NCBI GenBank assembly: GCA_023429995.1 | Contig: JAEZCE010000086.1 | Location: 129,027 to 193,026 of the forward strand | DNA length: 64,000 bases | DNA from: Bacillota bacterium | GTDB taxonomy: Bacteria; Bacillota; UBA4882; UBA8346 | Direction: 5' to 3' | Part shown: positions 25,455 through 33,599 of the stretch, piece by piece | Position numbering within the stretch: the first letter of the stretch is position 1 | How the letters are laid out: each line of letters opens with the position of its first letter | Made by a program: the position numbers and the translations under genes | Notes under the pieces: model-generated | Told to the model about the DNA's origin: nothing | Seen by the model: the letters and a program-made list of their open reading frames with translations, nothing else | Databases searched by the model: none

Positions 25455-25486
25455 ACGACTCCGACCGCAAGGATGGAGTTTTTTAT
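25455..25486 (+). terminator. Terminator, copy 2 of the duplicated sequence
   Basis: ACTCC pairs with GGAGT, followed by six T. It nearly repeats the element at 24969-25001. The tandem array sits between the two copies. No clear gene ends here, which suggests the copy arose by duplication. Confidence 0.6.
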
Positions 25487-25588
25487 TGCAAACAAACGAC
25501 TTGTTTGGCAGGATTTTAATCAATATTCCAGAAATTAACGCTATTATGTAATCTTAAATAATGTTTTATGAGTTTATGAGGCAGAAGG

Positions 25589-26815
25589 ATGGACTTTCCG
25601 GGAACCAATTTCACCACCGACGAAAGAACCGAAGCTACGATTACCCGATTATTGTATTTAATATTAGGGGTAGGGACAGTTTTAGCGATCGTCAAAAATC
25701 CCGAAAAATGCTGGCTGCTTTTGTGCCTTGCCGGTTTGTTGGCTGCATCGGTAACGGTCCGCCGGGCCATTTTCTATGACTCCTCCCGATATCTGCATCT
25801 GGGTAAATTCAACTTTATCTTGGATTTTATCTTGATATTCGCGTTTGAGTATAATGACAAGAGTTTTTTCGCCTATTTTTTTTACCTGGTATTAATCATC
25901 GATGCTTCATTGACCTATTCACCCCTTTTTACCGGTGGGCTCACTTCTTTTAGTTTTATTGTTCATGGCTTTGTAAGAACCATTCACTTTCAACATCCCG
26001 ATTTCCATACTTTTGTTTCCCGGCTTTTGATTGATTCATTAATTTTTGCAGGCACTTATATCCTGATGGTTTTTATTCGTTATCAGATTCAACAGAAAGA
26101 GCATTTGCGTCAAGTGATGGTTGAGTTGAAAATCAAAACCAAAGAGCTGGAAAAGACCTATCAAAAATTGAAAGAAGCCTCCATGGAGTTGGAAGAGCTC
26201 ACTGTCTTGCGGGAACGGAACCGGATAGCCCGGGAAATCCATGATACGGTCGGCCATACCTTAACCACGGTTTTATTGGAACTGGAGGCCGGAGAACGTT
26301 TAATCCCGATTGACCCCACTGCGGCGGCAACTAAAATGAAAGTGGCCAAAAGCCAAATCCGTAAAGGATTGAATGATATTCGCGCTTCCGTTGAGACGCT
26401 TGATTCCGGAAATGAAATGGTGGACTTTATTTCTTCGCTGAAATTGCTGATTCATGAAACCATGATGCACGGCGATATTCATATCTGCTATCAAGTTGAT
26501 AAATTGCCTCTGCTCACACCCCAGCAAGAAAAAGCCCTCTACCGTGCCCTTCAGGAAGGCATAACCAATGGAATTCGCCATGGAAAAAGTACCGCTTTTG
26601 TATTCAACCTGAAAAAAACCGAAAAATGGATCGAATTCATCCTTCAGGATAATGGGTCCGGCGCTGAACAGATCGTTCCCGGCTTTGGTTTAACAACCAT
26701 GGAAGAACGGATCAAAGAACTGAGGGGGATTTTCAGCGTTGATTCCAAACCGGGGGAAGGCTGTTTGATACGCATCTCATTACCGCTACAGGAGGTTCCC
26801 AACAATGCCGGTTAA
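25589..26815 (+). CDS. NarL-type sensor histidine kinase (HisKA_3)
   Basis: A 408-residue membrane kinase. The first 160 residues form about five membrane segments with hardly any external loop, as in kinases that sense membrane stress or antimicrobial peptides (DesK/LiaS-like). A coiled coil (about 165-210) leads to the dimerisation motif RNRIAREIHDTVGHTLT with His218, then an ATPase domain (GITNGIRHGKST, DNGSG, GFGLTTMEERI). It overlaps the regulator gene by 11 bases. It heads a module with an ABC ATPase, an exported repeat protein and two permeases. Confidence 0.92.
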   Translation: MDFPGTNFTTDERTEATITRLLYLILGVGTVLAIVKNPEKCWLLLCLAGLLAASVTVRRAIFYDSSRYLHLGKFNFILDFILIFAFEYNDKSFFAYFFYLVLIIDASLTYSPLFTGGLTSFSFIVHGFVRTIHFQHPDFHTFVSRLLIDSLIFAGTYILMVFIRYQIQQKEHLRQVMVELKIKTKELEKTYQKLKEASMELEELTVLRERNRIAREIHDTVGHTLTTVLLELEAGERLIPIDPTAAATKMKVAKSQIRKGLNDIRASVETLDSGNEMVDFISSLKLLIHETMMHGDIHICYQVDKLPLLTPQQEKALYRALQEGITNGIRHGKSTAFVFNLKKTEKWIEFILQDNGSGAEQIVPGFGLTTMEERIKELRGIFSVDSKPGEGCLIRISLPLQEVPNNAG

Positions 26816-27446
26816 TATCATGATTGTGGATGATCAACCACTATTTCGAGACGGATTAAAAACAGTTCTGGATTTGGAAGAAAGCATCCATGTCACCGCA
26901 GCAGCGGCTAATGGCAAAGAGGCGCTTTCATTGCTGAATCCGGATGCGCTTCCCGATTTGATATTGCTTGATATCCGGATGCCTGAAATGGATGGTGTCG
27001 CGACCGTCAAGCAGATTAAGCAAACTTATCCCGACATCAAAGTGCTGATGCTGACGACTTTCAATGATGAAGAATATGTTATGGAGGCCTTGGCTAACGG
27101 GGCTAATGGATATGTACTGAAAGATATGGAAGTCGAAAAGTTGCTGGAGGCTATAGATGATGCTATCCATGGGAAAATGGTATTGCCGCCCTTGGTCGCC
27201 GCCAAGCTCGCCCAGGGCTTGCATAAAATCGTCCCCCAAAAACTGAGCCCGGTTTTGGCAGAATTGTCTGACCGGGAAAAAGAAATAGCCATCATGCTGA
27301 CCCAAGGCTTTTCCAATAAACAAATCGCGCTGGCGCTTTTCATTTCCGAAGGCACGGTTCGTAACTATATCAGCGTCATTTACGGCAAGATTGGGGTGAA
27401 TGACCGGACGAACGCCGCGCTGTTATTGAAAAATCAAGGATTGTGA
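26805..27446 (+). CDS. NarL/LuxR-type response regulator
   Basis: A 213-residue regulator: a receiver domain with phospho-acceptor Asp56 (LLDIRMPEMDG), switch threonine (LMLTTF) and Lys (YVLKDM), then a LuxR helix-turn-helix (LSDREKEIAIMLTQGFSNKQIA...EGTVRNYISVIYGKIG). It is translationally coupled to the kinase. Probable targets are the ABC genes downstream and the palindromes around 28.3-28.6 kb. Confidence 0.93.
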   Translation: MPVNIMIVDDQPLFRDGLKTVLDLEESIHVTAAAANGKEALSLLNPDALPDLILLDIRMPEMDGVATVKQIKQTYPDIKVLMLTTFNDEEYVMEALANGANGYVLKDMEVEKLLEAIDDAIHGKMVLPPLVAAKLAQGLHKIVPQKLSPVLAELSDREKEIAIMLTQGFSNKQIALALFISEGTVRNYISVIYGKIGVNDRTNAALLLKNQGL

Positions 27447-27489
27447 CCGCGGATTCAGGACATATCCATAAACATTCACGGAGAAAACA

Positions 27490-28248
27490 ATGATCGAAGC
27501 CAGAAATTTAAATCTTATCTATGACAATGCCCCGAATGACAAGTTTTATGCCCTTCGTGACATCAATTTTTCGGCTGGTCGCGGCGAAATGGTGGGACTG
27601 ATTGGTCCATCCGGCAGCGGTAAGAGTTCTTTGCTTTATATTCTGTCCGGGTTGAAAAAACCCGCCACCGGTACGGTCTATTATCAGAATCACTCTTTGG
27701 AAACGTTATCTTTTAATGATTTGGCGGCGCTCCGGCGTAAAGACTATGGATTTATCTTTCAACGTCATTTTTTGATTGATTATTTAAATGTCATCGATAA
27801 TGTTTTGGCTGTCGTCAACCAAGATACCCCTTTCTGGATAAAGGCCGCTTTGGACTGCCTGGAAATGTTGGGTATCGCCGGACTGGCCCGTAAAAAGACC
27901 TGGCAAATGTCGGTAGGCCAGCGCCAAAAAGTGGCCATTGCCCGTGCTTTGGTGCATCAGCCAAAAATTATATTGGCCGATGAACCCACTGCTTCGCTTG
28001 ACCATGGCAATGCCCGGTTGGTGATGGATATTTTGGCGGGCTTAAAAGGCCGGACGACGATCTTGGTAGCCACCCATGATCATTCGATCTTAGATCAAAC
28101 CGACAGGGTAGTTCACATGTGGGATGGTCGGATCATCAAGACGACTCCTCTATCAAGTCTCCCTGGTATCATAAAAAACACTGTTCCAAGCATATATGGG
28201 AGCCAAAATGGTCAAGCCCTTGTCAGCCTTGAGGTGTTACCGGAATAA
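27490..28248 (+). CDS. ABC transporter ATPase (LolD/MacB family)
   Basis: A 252-residue cytoplasmic ATPase. Walker A is GPSGSGKSS (near 38), the Q-loop lies in GFIFQRHF, the signature is SVGQRQKVAIARAL and Walker B is IILADEPTASLD. The C-terminal 35 residues extend past the core. This family works with FtsX-type permeases; the two paralogous permeases at 31.0 and 32.1 kb, each with one FtsX core, are the likely partners. The start has GGAG upstream. Confidence 0.92.
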   Translation: MIEARNLNLIYDNAPNDKFYALRDINFSAGRGEMVGLIGPSGSGKSSLLYILSGLKKPATGTVYYQNHSLETLSFNDLAALRRKDYGFIFQRHFLIDYLNVIDNVLAVVNQDTPFWIKAALDCLEMLGIAGLARKKTWQMSVGQRQKVAIARALVHQPKIILADEPTASLDHGNARLVMDILAGLKGRTTILVATHDHSILDQTDRVVHMWDGRIIKTTPLSSLPGIIKNTVPSIYGSQNGQALVSLEVLPE

Positions 28249-28316
28249 TCCAAAAGGCTGTTGTGGCTTGTATGGAACGTGGGCTTTACGCCAAAATCAT
28301 TGAAAGATTTAGCGCA

Positions 28317-28367
28317 TGTCATTTTATTTATTACTCAAGTCCCGATTGGAGTGATAGAAAAATGACA
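28317..28367. promoter_or_regulatory. Long imperfect inverted repeat after ABC ATPase gene
   Basis: TGTCATTTTATTTATTACTC (28317-28336) mirrors GAGTGATAGAAAAATGACA (28349-28367) with a few mismatches and is followed by TTTTTATTTG. It can serve as a terminator of the ATPase operon or as an operator. The sequence TGACA recurs in the palindrome just downstream. Confidence 0.5.
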
Positions 28368-28402
28368 TTTTTATTTGCAGTTTGTAGGAATTAAATTGGT
28401 TT

Positions 28403-28414
28403 TGTCATATGACA
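28403..28414. promoter_or_regulatory. Perfect 12-bp palindrome TGTCATATGACA
   Basis: The palindrome TGTCATATGACA, with further TGACA/TGTCA half-sites at 28317, 28363 and near 28431, is typical of a dimeric regulator's operator. The 28249-28614 spacer carries it upstream of the exported repeat protein. No consensus promoter could be assigned. Confidence 0.4.
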
Positions 28415-28524
28415 TCAATCATTTTTTTTATGACAAAGTTTATGATTAACGTAATTATAAAAAAAATTGCGCCAGTGTTATATTTTTATTGTAAAAACAA
28501 TGAAAAGAGAAAGGGGGCTCTACG

Positions 28525-28596
28525 TTGGCGGTTATGTTGTTTTTTTTCATATTGCCCACAACTAACATAACAAGTTCGATACTGCTTTTTAGCTGA
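28525..28596 (+). CDS. Possible 23-residue hydrophobic peptide
   Basis: TTG-started frame MAVMLFFFILPTTN..., with AGGGGGC seven bases upstream and a stop 18 bases before the next gene. An inverted repeat GTTATGTT/AACATAAC (28531-28571) lies inside it. It may be a leader peptide for the secreted-protein gene, or chance. Confidence 0.25.
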   Translation: MAVMLFFFILPTTNITSSILLFS

Positions 28597-28614
28597 TAAG
28601 GGGAGGAATTTTTT

Positions 28615-30714
28615 ATGCTTCAACCGAAAGCAAGAAAAAGATTACAGTGGAGATGGGTCGTTTTTTTATTCGGTTGTATTTTTTGGATGGTTTCTTTTGC
28701 GGATGGGGCGGGAGCTGGTGGCCCATTACAAGCAAGCGAAATCAACAACCGGATCAATTCTGTCAAGTATTTTAGCCTGGTACAAGACCATATCCGGGAT
28801 AAGTTCACCAATTTCCTGGTGAGCGCGGAACATCAATTTGAGTCCAGCGGAAACCCAATTGGTAACCCGGTGAATACCACCGGTTTCACATGGTCGGGTC
28901 CTGATCCCGATGGCTGGTATAAGAATGTTAAAATCGATAAAGCCGGAGATGGTACTGTCTTATCAACTACAACCATCAAGTTCAAGTCGGCGAACGTTAA
29001 AGATATCCGACTTAAGGTGACCTTCACCCGATCCATTGGGGATGGCGCCCAATTGACCGGGACTTCCGATTTGTCAGCTGTCAAGGGTTCCGATAATTTA
29101 TGGAACGGGGTTTATTACACTAGTTGTGATACCAGCTATGATACGGCTCTCAGTAGCCGGCAAATCTACCATCTTAATCTGGTGGAGCGGTTTACGGGCG
29201 CGGCTTTGGATACCGGAGCGGGAAACTACGACGTATCAGCAGCTTTCCAGGTAGCGGGCGCGCCGGGTTACAGCTTGGCCACAAGTTATGCGGTCAATAG
29301 TTCCCAGGCATTTACCGCCACCGGTGCTGAAGTATTAAATCCATATCCAAGCGATGCCCTGAGTTCAGAAGAGATCAACCGCCGTTTGAATGCGGTGAAA
29401 AAGTTCAACTTGGTTTTGTGTTGTATGTGGGACAAATTTGATAACTTTCTGGAAAGCGGCAATAACAAAGACTTCGTGCCCAGCGGTGGGCCGATCTTTG
29501 TCTTACCGACTCCATCCTTTGTGTGGGTTCCTGAATCCGATGGCTGGTACATTGCCTGTAACAGTGAATCGGATAATGAAGGGTCCGAGATCAGAAAAGT
29601 TTTGCGAATCAAGTCATCATCCCCGGAGGAGATTAATTTAACCGCCGCTGTTACCGAAGATTGTCATGATGGGTATCAACGGAGGGGCAATTACGTTCTG
29701 GCGGTCGCCAAAGGTGAGAACGGTTGGAGCGGCAGTCTCACTGGGATTGGGGAAGATTATATTGCAGAAATTTCTCAAAAATGCACTTGGACTTTCTCCG
29801 AAACAATTCAGGATGCGGCTTTGGATACGGGTAGCGGCATCTACAAAGACATTGCAGCAAACATCTCCGCCCCGGGCCGGTCGATTGCTATAACCGCCGG
29901 TTATGCAGGTACTTTTGATGCCGTTACACAGAAATTCAATCTGAGCGGGTCGCAATTATTTAACGGAACTGCCAATAGTAATGTTAATGAAACCTATACA
30001 ATCGTTGGCGTCAGTCCCCGTCAAATCAACACAATGATATATTCCATTCAAAAAGTCGGTTTGTTGGAAAATTATGCCAGTGACAAGTTTGCCAACTTTA
30101 TTAATGGCGGCACGTTTACGCTTGGAAGTAATAAGACCGTTCCTCTATGGCCTTATAATTTATCTTGGTTATGGGACAGCACCTGGACCCTGGATACATC
30201 CAACAAAAGTTCGTTTCCTCGTTATACGTGTACCCGTAACAGCAACATTAGCGGTAAAGCTTATACATTTAAAATGACATATTGGCAAGATCCAGATACC
30301 CAATATCATGTTTTTGCGTTTAATCTCTACTCAAATAATAATAATGTATTGACTATGGTGGGAAGCTTTACGTTAAATGCCATTCTAGTGAACGATCTAT
30401 GGACCGGAGAGGTTAGTTTCAGCGATTCCGGTGTTAAGACTATTATTCAGGGCGCAGCGATAATCTTTAATATCACCTCCTTTTCAGCAAGCTTTTCCAA
30501 TGCGGACCTGACTATGGGCACAGGAAATTATTCCCATGTAACGGGGACCTTCGACATCCCGGCTCAGTCAAAGAGCTATTCTTTAACTTCACCGGCGGAT
30601 GCGGCGTCATATTATGATGTAATCTATGATCGCACCAACTATCGTTATTCCATTTGCGGACAGGATACATTTAACGGCGTTACGCAAACAGTCAATGAAA
30701 CTTATAATCCTTAA
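28615..30714 (+). CDS. Exported protein with three tandem repeats, unknown function
   Basis: A 699-residue protein with an N-terminal signal segment (KRLQWRWVVFLFGCIFW, cleavage likely near ADGAGA). Three related modules of about 215 residues start at residues 42, 253 and 470. Each opens with a helix of the type EINNRINSVK/EINRRLNAVK/QINTMIYSIQ, then DKFxNF, then strands with a [G/S]W motif, and ends with xxLDTGxGxY or DLTMGTGNY and S[I/L]xxxY. No family is recognised. GGGGAGG precedes the start. It lies between an ABC ATPase and two permease genes, so it may be the cargo, sensor or partner of that transporter. Confidence 0.8.
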   Translation: MLQPKARKRLQWRWVVFLFGCIFWMVSFADGAGAGGPLQASEINNRINSVKYFSLVQDHIRDKFTNFLVSAEHQFESSGNPIGNPVNTTGFTWSGPDPDGWYKNVKIDKAGDGTVLSTTTIKFKSANVKDIRLKVTFTRSIGDGAQLTGTSDLSAVKGSDNLWNGVYYTSCDTSYDTALSSRQIYHLNLVERFTGAALDTGAGNYDVSAAFQVAGAPGYSLATSYAVNSSQAFTATGAEVLNPYPSDALSSEEINRRLNAVKKFNLVLCCMWDKFDNFLESGNNKDFVPSGGPIFVLPTPSFVWVPESDGWYIACNSESDNEGSEIRKVLRIKSSSPEEINLTAAVTEDCHDGYQRRGNYVLAVAKGENGWSGSLTGIGEDYIAEISQKCTWTFSETIQDAALDTGSGIYKDIAANISAPGRSIAITAGYAGTFDAVTQKFNLSGSQLFNGTANSNVNETYTIVGVSPRQINTMIYSIQKVGLLENYASDKFANFINGGTFTLGSNKTVPLWPYNLSWLWDSTWTLDTSNKSSFPRYTCTRNSNISGKAYTFKMTYWQDPDTQYHVFAFNLYSNNNNVLTMVGSFTLNAILVNDLWTGEVSFSDSGVKTIIQGAAIIFNITSFSASFSNADLTMGTGNYSHVTGTFDIPAQSKSYSLTSPADAASYYDVIYDRTNYRYSICGQDTFNGVTQTVNETYNP

Positions 30715-30754
30715 ATTACTGATGAATCAAATAGTTTGACCGTTTCAATCCAGG

Positions 30755-30786
30755 CCGGATCGATGAATCAATCGATCCGGTTTTTT
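30755..30786 (+). terminator. Strong intrinsic terminator
   Basis: CCGGATCGAT-GAATCA-ATCGATCCGG followed by six T ends the exported repeat-protein gene. Confidence 0.92.
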
Positions 30787-30866
30787 ATGGGTTTAAAAAC
30801 GGGCTGCCCCAAGAGCAATTTAACATAAAAAAGGGTGAAATCCTGGTAGTTAGCGACAAATTTGCT

Positions 30867-30892
30867 AGAGCCTTTTGGGGCTCTTATTTTTA
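30867..30892 (+). terminator. Second terminator-like hairpin
   Basis: AGAGCC-TTTTGG-GGCTCT followed by TATTTTTA. The 30715-31031 spacer holds this and the preceding terminator but no convincing gene. A 64-codon minus-strand frame crosses both hairpins and is judged to be chance. Confidence 0.6.
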
Positions 30893-31031
30893 TGCCAGAA
30901 AGACCAAACAATGTTCTTTTGTTTAGTAATTTTTCAGGAACATTACCAGCAAACTTCGGCATCTGGCAGGATTTTGTAAAACGCCTCAGAAATCTATTGT
31001 TTTATGCATCGATTTACCGCAAGGAGTATAA

Positions 31032-32129
31032 ATGACCAAACCGCTCTCTACCTGGAAATATTATCGTAATAATCAACAGAAAGTTGCCCTGGTTTTGACC
31101 ATAGTTGCCCTGAGCGCCTTTTTACAATACACGCTGCTAGTTTATATGGCGACCCGGCTAAAACTGGCACAAGCACTCGAGCCTTTTAATTCAAATATCT
31201 ATGTCTATGCCCAAAAATCAAAACGGTCTCAATTAAAACAATTGCTTGGTAAACATCCGGCAATTTCTAAAGTCTTCCCACTCAGGCTTGGATATACCTC
31301 AAGGCCTAATGGGAGGGCTTTTGTTTTTTCATTACACGCAAAAGACATGAGCCCGGCGCTGAAAGCTTTAGATCTTATTTTAATCAAAGGCCGGCTTCCG
31401 GCTGGGGGTACCAGAGAAATGGCCCTCCATTGGAGGCTCGCCGCACTCAAAGGATTAAAAATCGGCGCTCATTTTGGCCGTCAATACTCCAGGCGCGATT
31501 ATTTAAAAGGAGACTACAAGTTAGTCGGTCTGCTTAATGGAGATTTGCTCATCGGTTTTTTGGATTTGACTCCATTTAACGATGATTATCATCTATCAGG
31601 AGAAGATACCGGATTTTTAGTTATTCCCCACAAAGGCCAATTCGACAAAGTCGTTAGTTTTTTAGGCAAATGTGCGCGAGAAGATCCTAAATTATATATT
31701 TTTAAAAGAGGCCCTTATATCGAAAGCGACCTCTTTGTTTTAAACGCCCTCTATTTAGTAATGACCGGCATTGTGACGATTTGCGTCAGTTTTCTGTTTT
31801 ATATCTTTTTTTACCAGCGGCGTTCCGAATTTCACTTGTTGGAAGCGTTGGGATATACCCGGCAAATGATAGTCGGCAGAGCTTTTTTTGAGATTAGTGG
31901 TATCAGCTTGGCCGGATTAGTACTTGGTGTAACCGTTGGCCTGCTAAGCGGTCATGCCTTAAACAGATGGATGTTTATAGAACAGGGCCAGCCATTAGAA
32001 TTATGGGGTCTCAGTTATCCTTTCAAATTATTGGCCACCCCGTTTGTGATTATTTTAAGCGGTTTATTGATTGTCCGGCTTCTGCTCCAAAAAACCGACC
32101 CGATTTCCACCATTGAAGGAGAAGGATGA
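31032..32129 (+). CDS. FtsX-like ABC permease, copy 1
   Basis: A 365-residue permease. One membrane segment lies near 16-38, then an extracellular domain of about 200 residues, and three C-terminal membrane segments (about 238-262, 285-310 and 330-350) make the FtsX core. The motif YQRRSEFHLLEALGYTRQMI is the cytoplasmic coupling helix contacting the ATPase. It shares its N-terminus (MTKPLSTWKYYRNN) and overall plan with the next gene, so the pair arose by duplication and probably forms a heterodimer. AAGGAG precedes the start. Confidence 0.88.
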   Translation: MTKPLSTWKYYRNNQQKVALVLTIVALSAFLQYTLLVYMATRLKLAQALEPFNSNIYVYAQKSKRSQLKQLLGKHPAISKVFPLRLGYTSRPNGRAFVFSLHAKDMSPALKALDLILIKGRLPAGGTREMALHWRLAALKGLKIGAHFGRQYSRRDYLKGDYKLVGLLNGDLLIGFLDLTPFNDDYHLSGEDTGFLVIPHKGQFDKVVSFLGKCAREDPKLYIFKRGPYIESDLFVLNALYLVMTGIVTICVSFLFYIFFYQRRSEFHLLEALGYTRQMIVGRAFFEISGISLAGLVLGVTVGLLSGHALNRWMFIEQGQPLELWGLSYPFKLLATPFVIILSGLLIVRLLLQKTDPISTIEGEG

Positions 32130-32137
32130 AATAAAAA

Positions 32138-33295
32138 ATGACCAAACCGCTCTCGATGTGGAGATATTATCTTAATAATCGAAAGAAAGTTGCCATTATT
32201 TTTATCATCACTTTTCTTGGGATCTTGGCACAATGTGCTTTACTGATTCATAGCACAACCAAGCTTAATCTTTATCGGGCTATCTGGCCTTGGAATTCGT
32301 TTGCCTATGCTTTACATACCAATGACGGCGTTCAACAATCCCCGGAATACCAGAACCGTTTAGAACGATTGCTTGAAAAACATCCGGCAATTTCTAAAGC
32401 TTTAATGTACAAATTCACAGTAACAGCGTTGGGTACGGTTCCGGTCAATATTATTTATTTAAGATCAAAAGATATCAGGCCCGTGATAAATTCTTTACAG
32501 CTTAATTTAATCAGGGGCCGTCTTCCGGCTCGGGGTGCCCATGAGATTGCCCTCCATTGGAAGATAGCCGCCTTTCACGGCTTAAAAATCGGTGCTTATT
32601 GTAATAAAGACTGTATATCCGGACGGTTTATCAGGATAGAAACCGGACTATTTCTTGGAGACAATAAATTAGTGGGTCTGCTGGATGGGGATTCCATCAC
32701 CGGTTTTTCCGATTTGGATTCATATAACAACGATTTGCACTTATCACAGGGAGAGGCCTCATGGCTGGTCATACCTAAAAAGGGGCAACTAGCTCAAGCC
32801 AAAAGATATTTAGCAGAGTGTATTAAGAAAGATAAAGAACTAAAAGCTTCAAATATAAATAAACATGATGATATTACTGATGCTGTTAACTCTACCCTTA
32901 TGGCTTTAAACATTTTTGATTTAGTAATTACCAGTGTAATCACTTTTTGTGTCAGCTGCCTGTTTTATATTTATTTTTATCAAAGACGTCCGGAATTTGG
33001 TTTGTTGGAAGCGTTGGGGCATACCCGGGAAATAATTATCGGCAAAGCGTTTTTGGAGATTGCCGTTATAATTATACTGGGATTTGTTTGTGGGTTACTT
33101 TGCGCTTTGCTAGGTGGATGGCTATTCAATCGCTTTATTTTGATAGAGCAAGGCTTACCGCTGATGCTGTGGGATCAAAGTTGTTTTTTTAGACTTTTAG
33201 CTACGCCGTTATGGGTCGTTTTTATCAGTTTGCTTCCGGTCTGGCGGATGCTCAAAAAAGTCGACCCGATTACCATTATCGAGGGAAAAGTATAA
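32138..33295 (+). CDS. FtsX-like ABC permease, copy 2
   Basis: A 385-residue paralogue of the preceding gene: MTKPLSMWRYYLNN start, an N-terminal membrane segment, a larger external domain, the coupling motif YQRRPEFGLLEALGHTREII, three further membrane segments and the C-terminus VDPITIIEGKV. Its ribosome site overlaps the stop of copy 1. With the ATPase at 27.5 kb it would form an exporter or a mechanotransmission complex of the MacB/LolCDE/Bce type. The substrate is unknown. Confidence 0.88.
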   Translation: MTKPLSMWRYYLNNRKKVAIIFIITFLGILAQCALLIHSTTKLNLYRAIWPWNSFAYALHTNDGVQQSPEYQNRLERLLEKHPAISKALMYKFTVTALGTVPVNIIYLRSKDIRPVINSLQLNLIRGRLPARGAHEIALHWKIAAFHGLKIGAYCNKDCISGRFIRIETGLFLGDNKLVGLLDGDSITGFSDLDSYNNDLHLSQGEASWLVIPKKGQLAQAKRYLAECIKKDKELKASNINKHDDITDAVNSTLMALNIFDLVITSVITFCVSCLFYIYFYQRRPEFGLLEALGHTREIIIGKAFLEIAVIIILGFVCGLLCALLGGWLFNRFILIEQGLPLMLWDQSCFFRLLATPLWVVFISLLPVWRMLKKVDPITIIEGKV

Positions 33296-33306
33296 ATTAG
33301 ATTTAT

Positions 33307-33335
33307 TTGTACTTTTTTTCACAATGTGGTATAAT
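33307..33335 (+). promoter_or_regulatory. Sigma-A promoter of the hydrogenase maturation operon
   Basis: TTGTAC (33307-33312), a 17-base spacer and a perfect TATAAT (33330-33335). Transcription would start near 33342, about 260 bases before the hydG start codon. Confidence 0.85.
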
Positions 33336-33341
33336 CAATCC

Positions 33342-33565
33342 ATAAGGTTTTTTATTATGAATGATTTCATGATAGCGAACCAACCGATTGTCTTTTGTTC
33401 TGAAGCCGAAGAAAGTTCTGAGGCCGGAGAGCGTTTGAAAATAAGTGTTATGAATTGATTTTTTCAGGAGCGGCGCTTGGTGGATGAAGCGGCGTTTCAT
33501 GGAAATGAATTCGTACCCTTTTTTGAGAATGGCCTCCGTTCCTCAGAAAAGGGTTTTTAATTTTT
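33342..33565 (+). promoter_or_regulatory. Attenuator-type leader RNA before hydG
   Basis: A leader of about 225 nt that ends in an intrinsic terminator: ACCCTTTTTTGAG (33515-33527) pairs over 13 bp with CTCAGAAAAGGGT (33542-33554), then T-rich to 33565. An alternative pairing exists. TTCTGAGG (33416-33423) complements CCTCAGAA (33541-33548), and CGGAG (33425-33429) complements CTCCG (33534-33538). Together these sequester the loop and the 3' arm of the terminator. The two folds exclude each other, as in riboswitches and T-boxes. No T-box sequence (GGTGGNACC) and no riboswitch class that I know is visible. Confidence 0.65.
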
Positions 33566-33599
33566 GAGGGCGGAAGCCGCCAGGAGGATGAATTCGGAA

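Noticed and set aside
30768..30962. Minus-strand 64-codon frame in the spacer after the exported protein
   Set aside because: It crosses two terminator hairpins and has no similarity that I recognise.
33523..33565. Reading the hydG-proximal hairpin as the terminator of the upstream permease operon
   Set aside because: A consensus promoter (33307-33335) lies between the permease stop and this hairpin, and an alternative pairing exists, so attenuation of hydG fits better.
33342..33565. T-box in front of hydG
   Set aside because: The conserved AGGGTGGNACCGCG core is absent, in contrast to the clear T-box at 50.9-51.2 kb.
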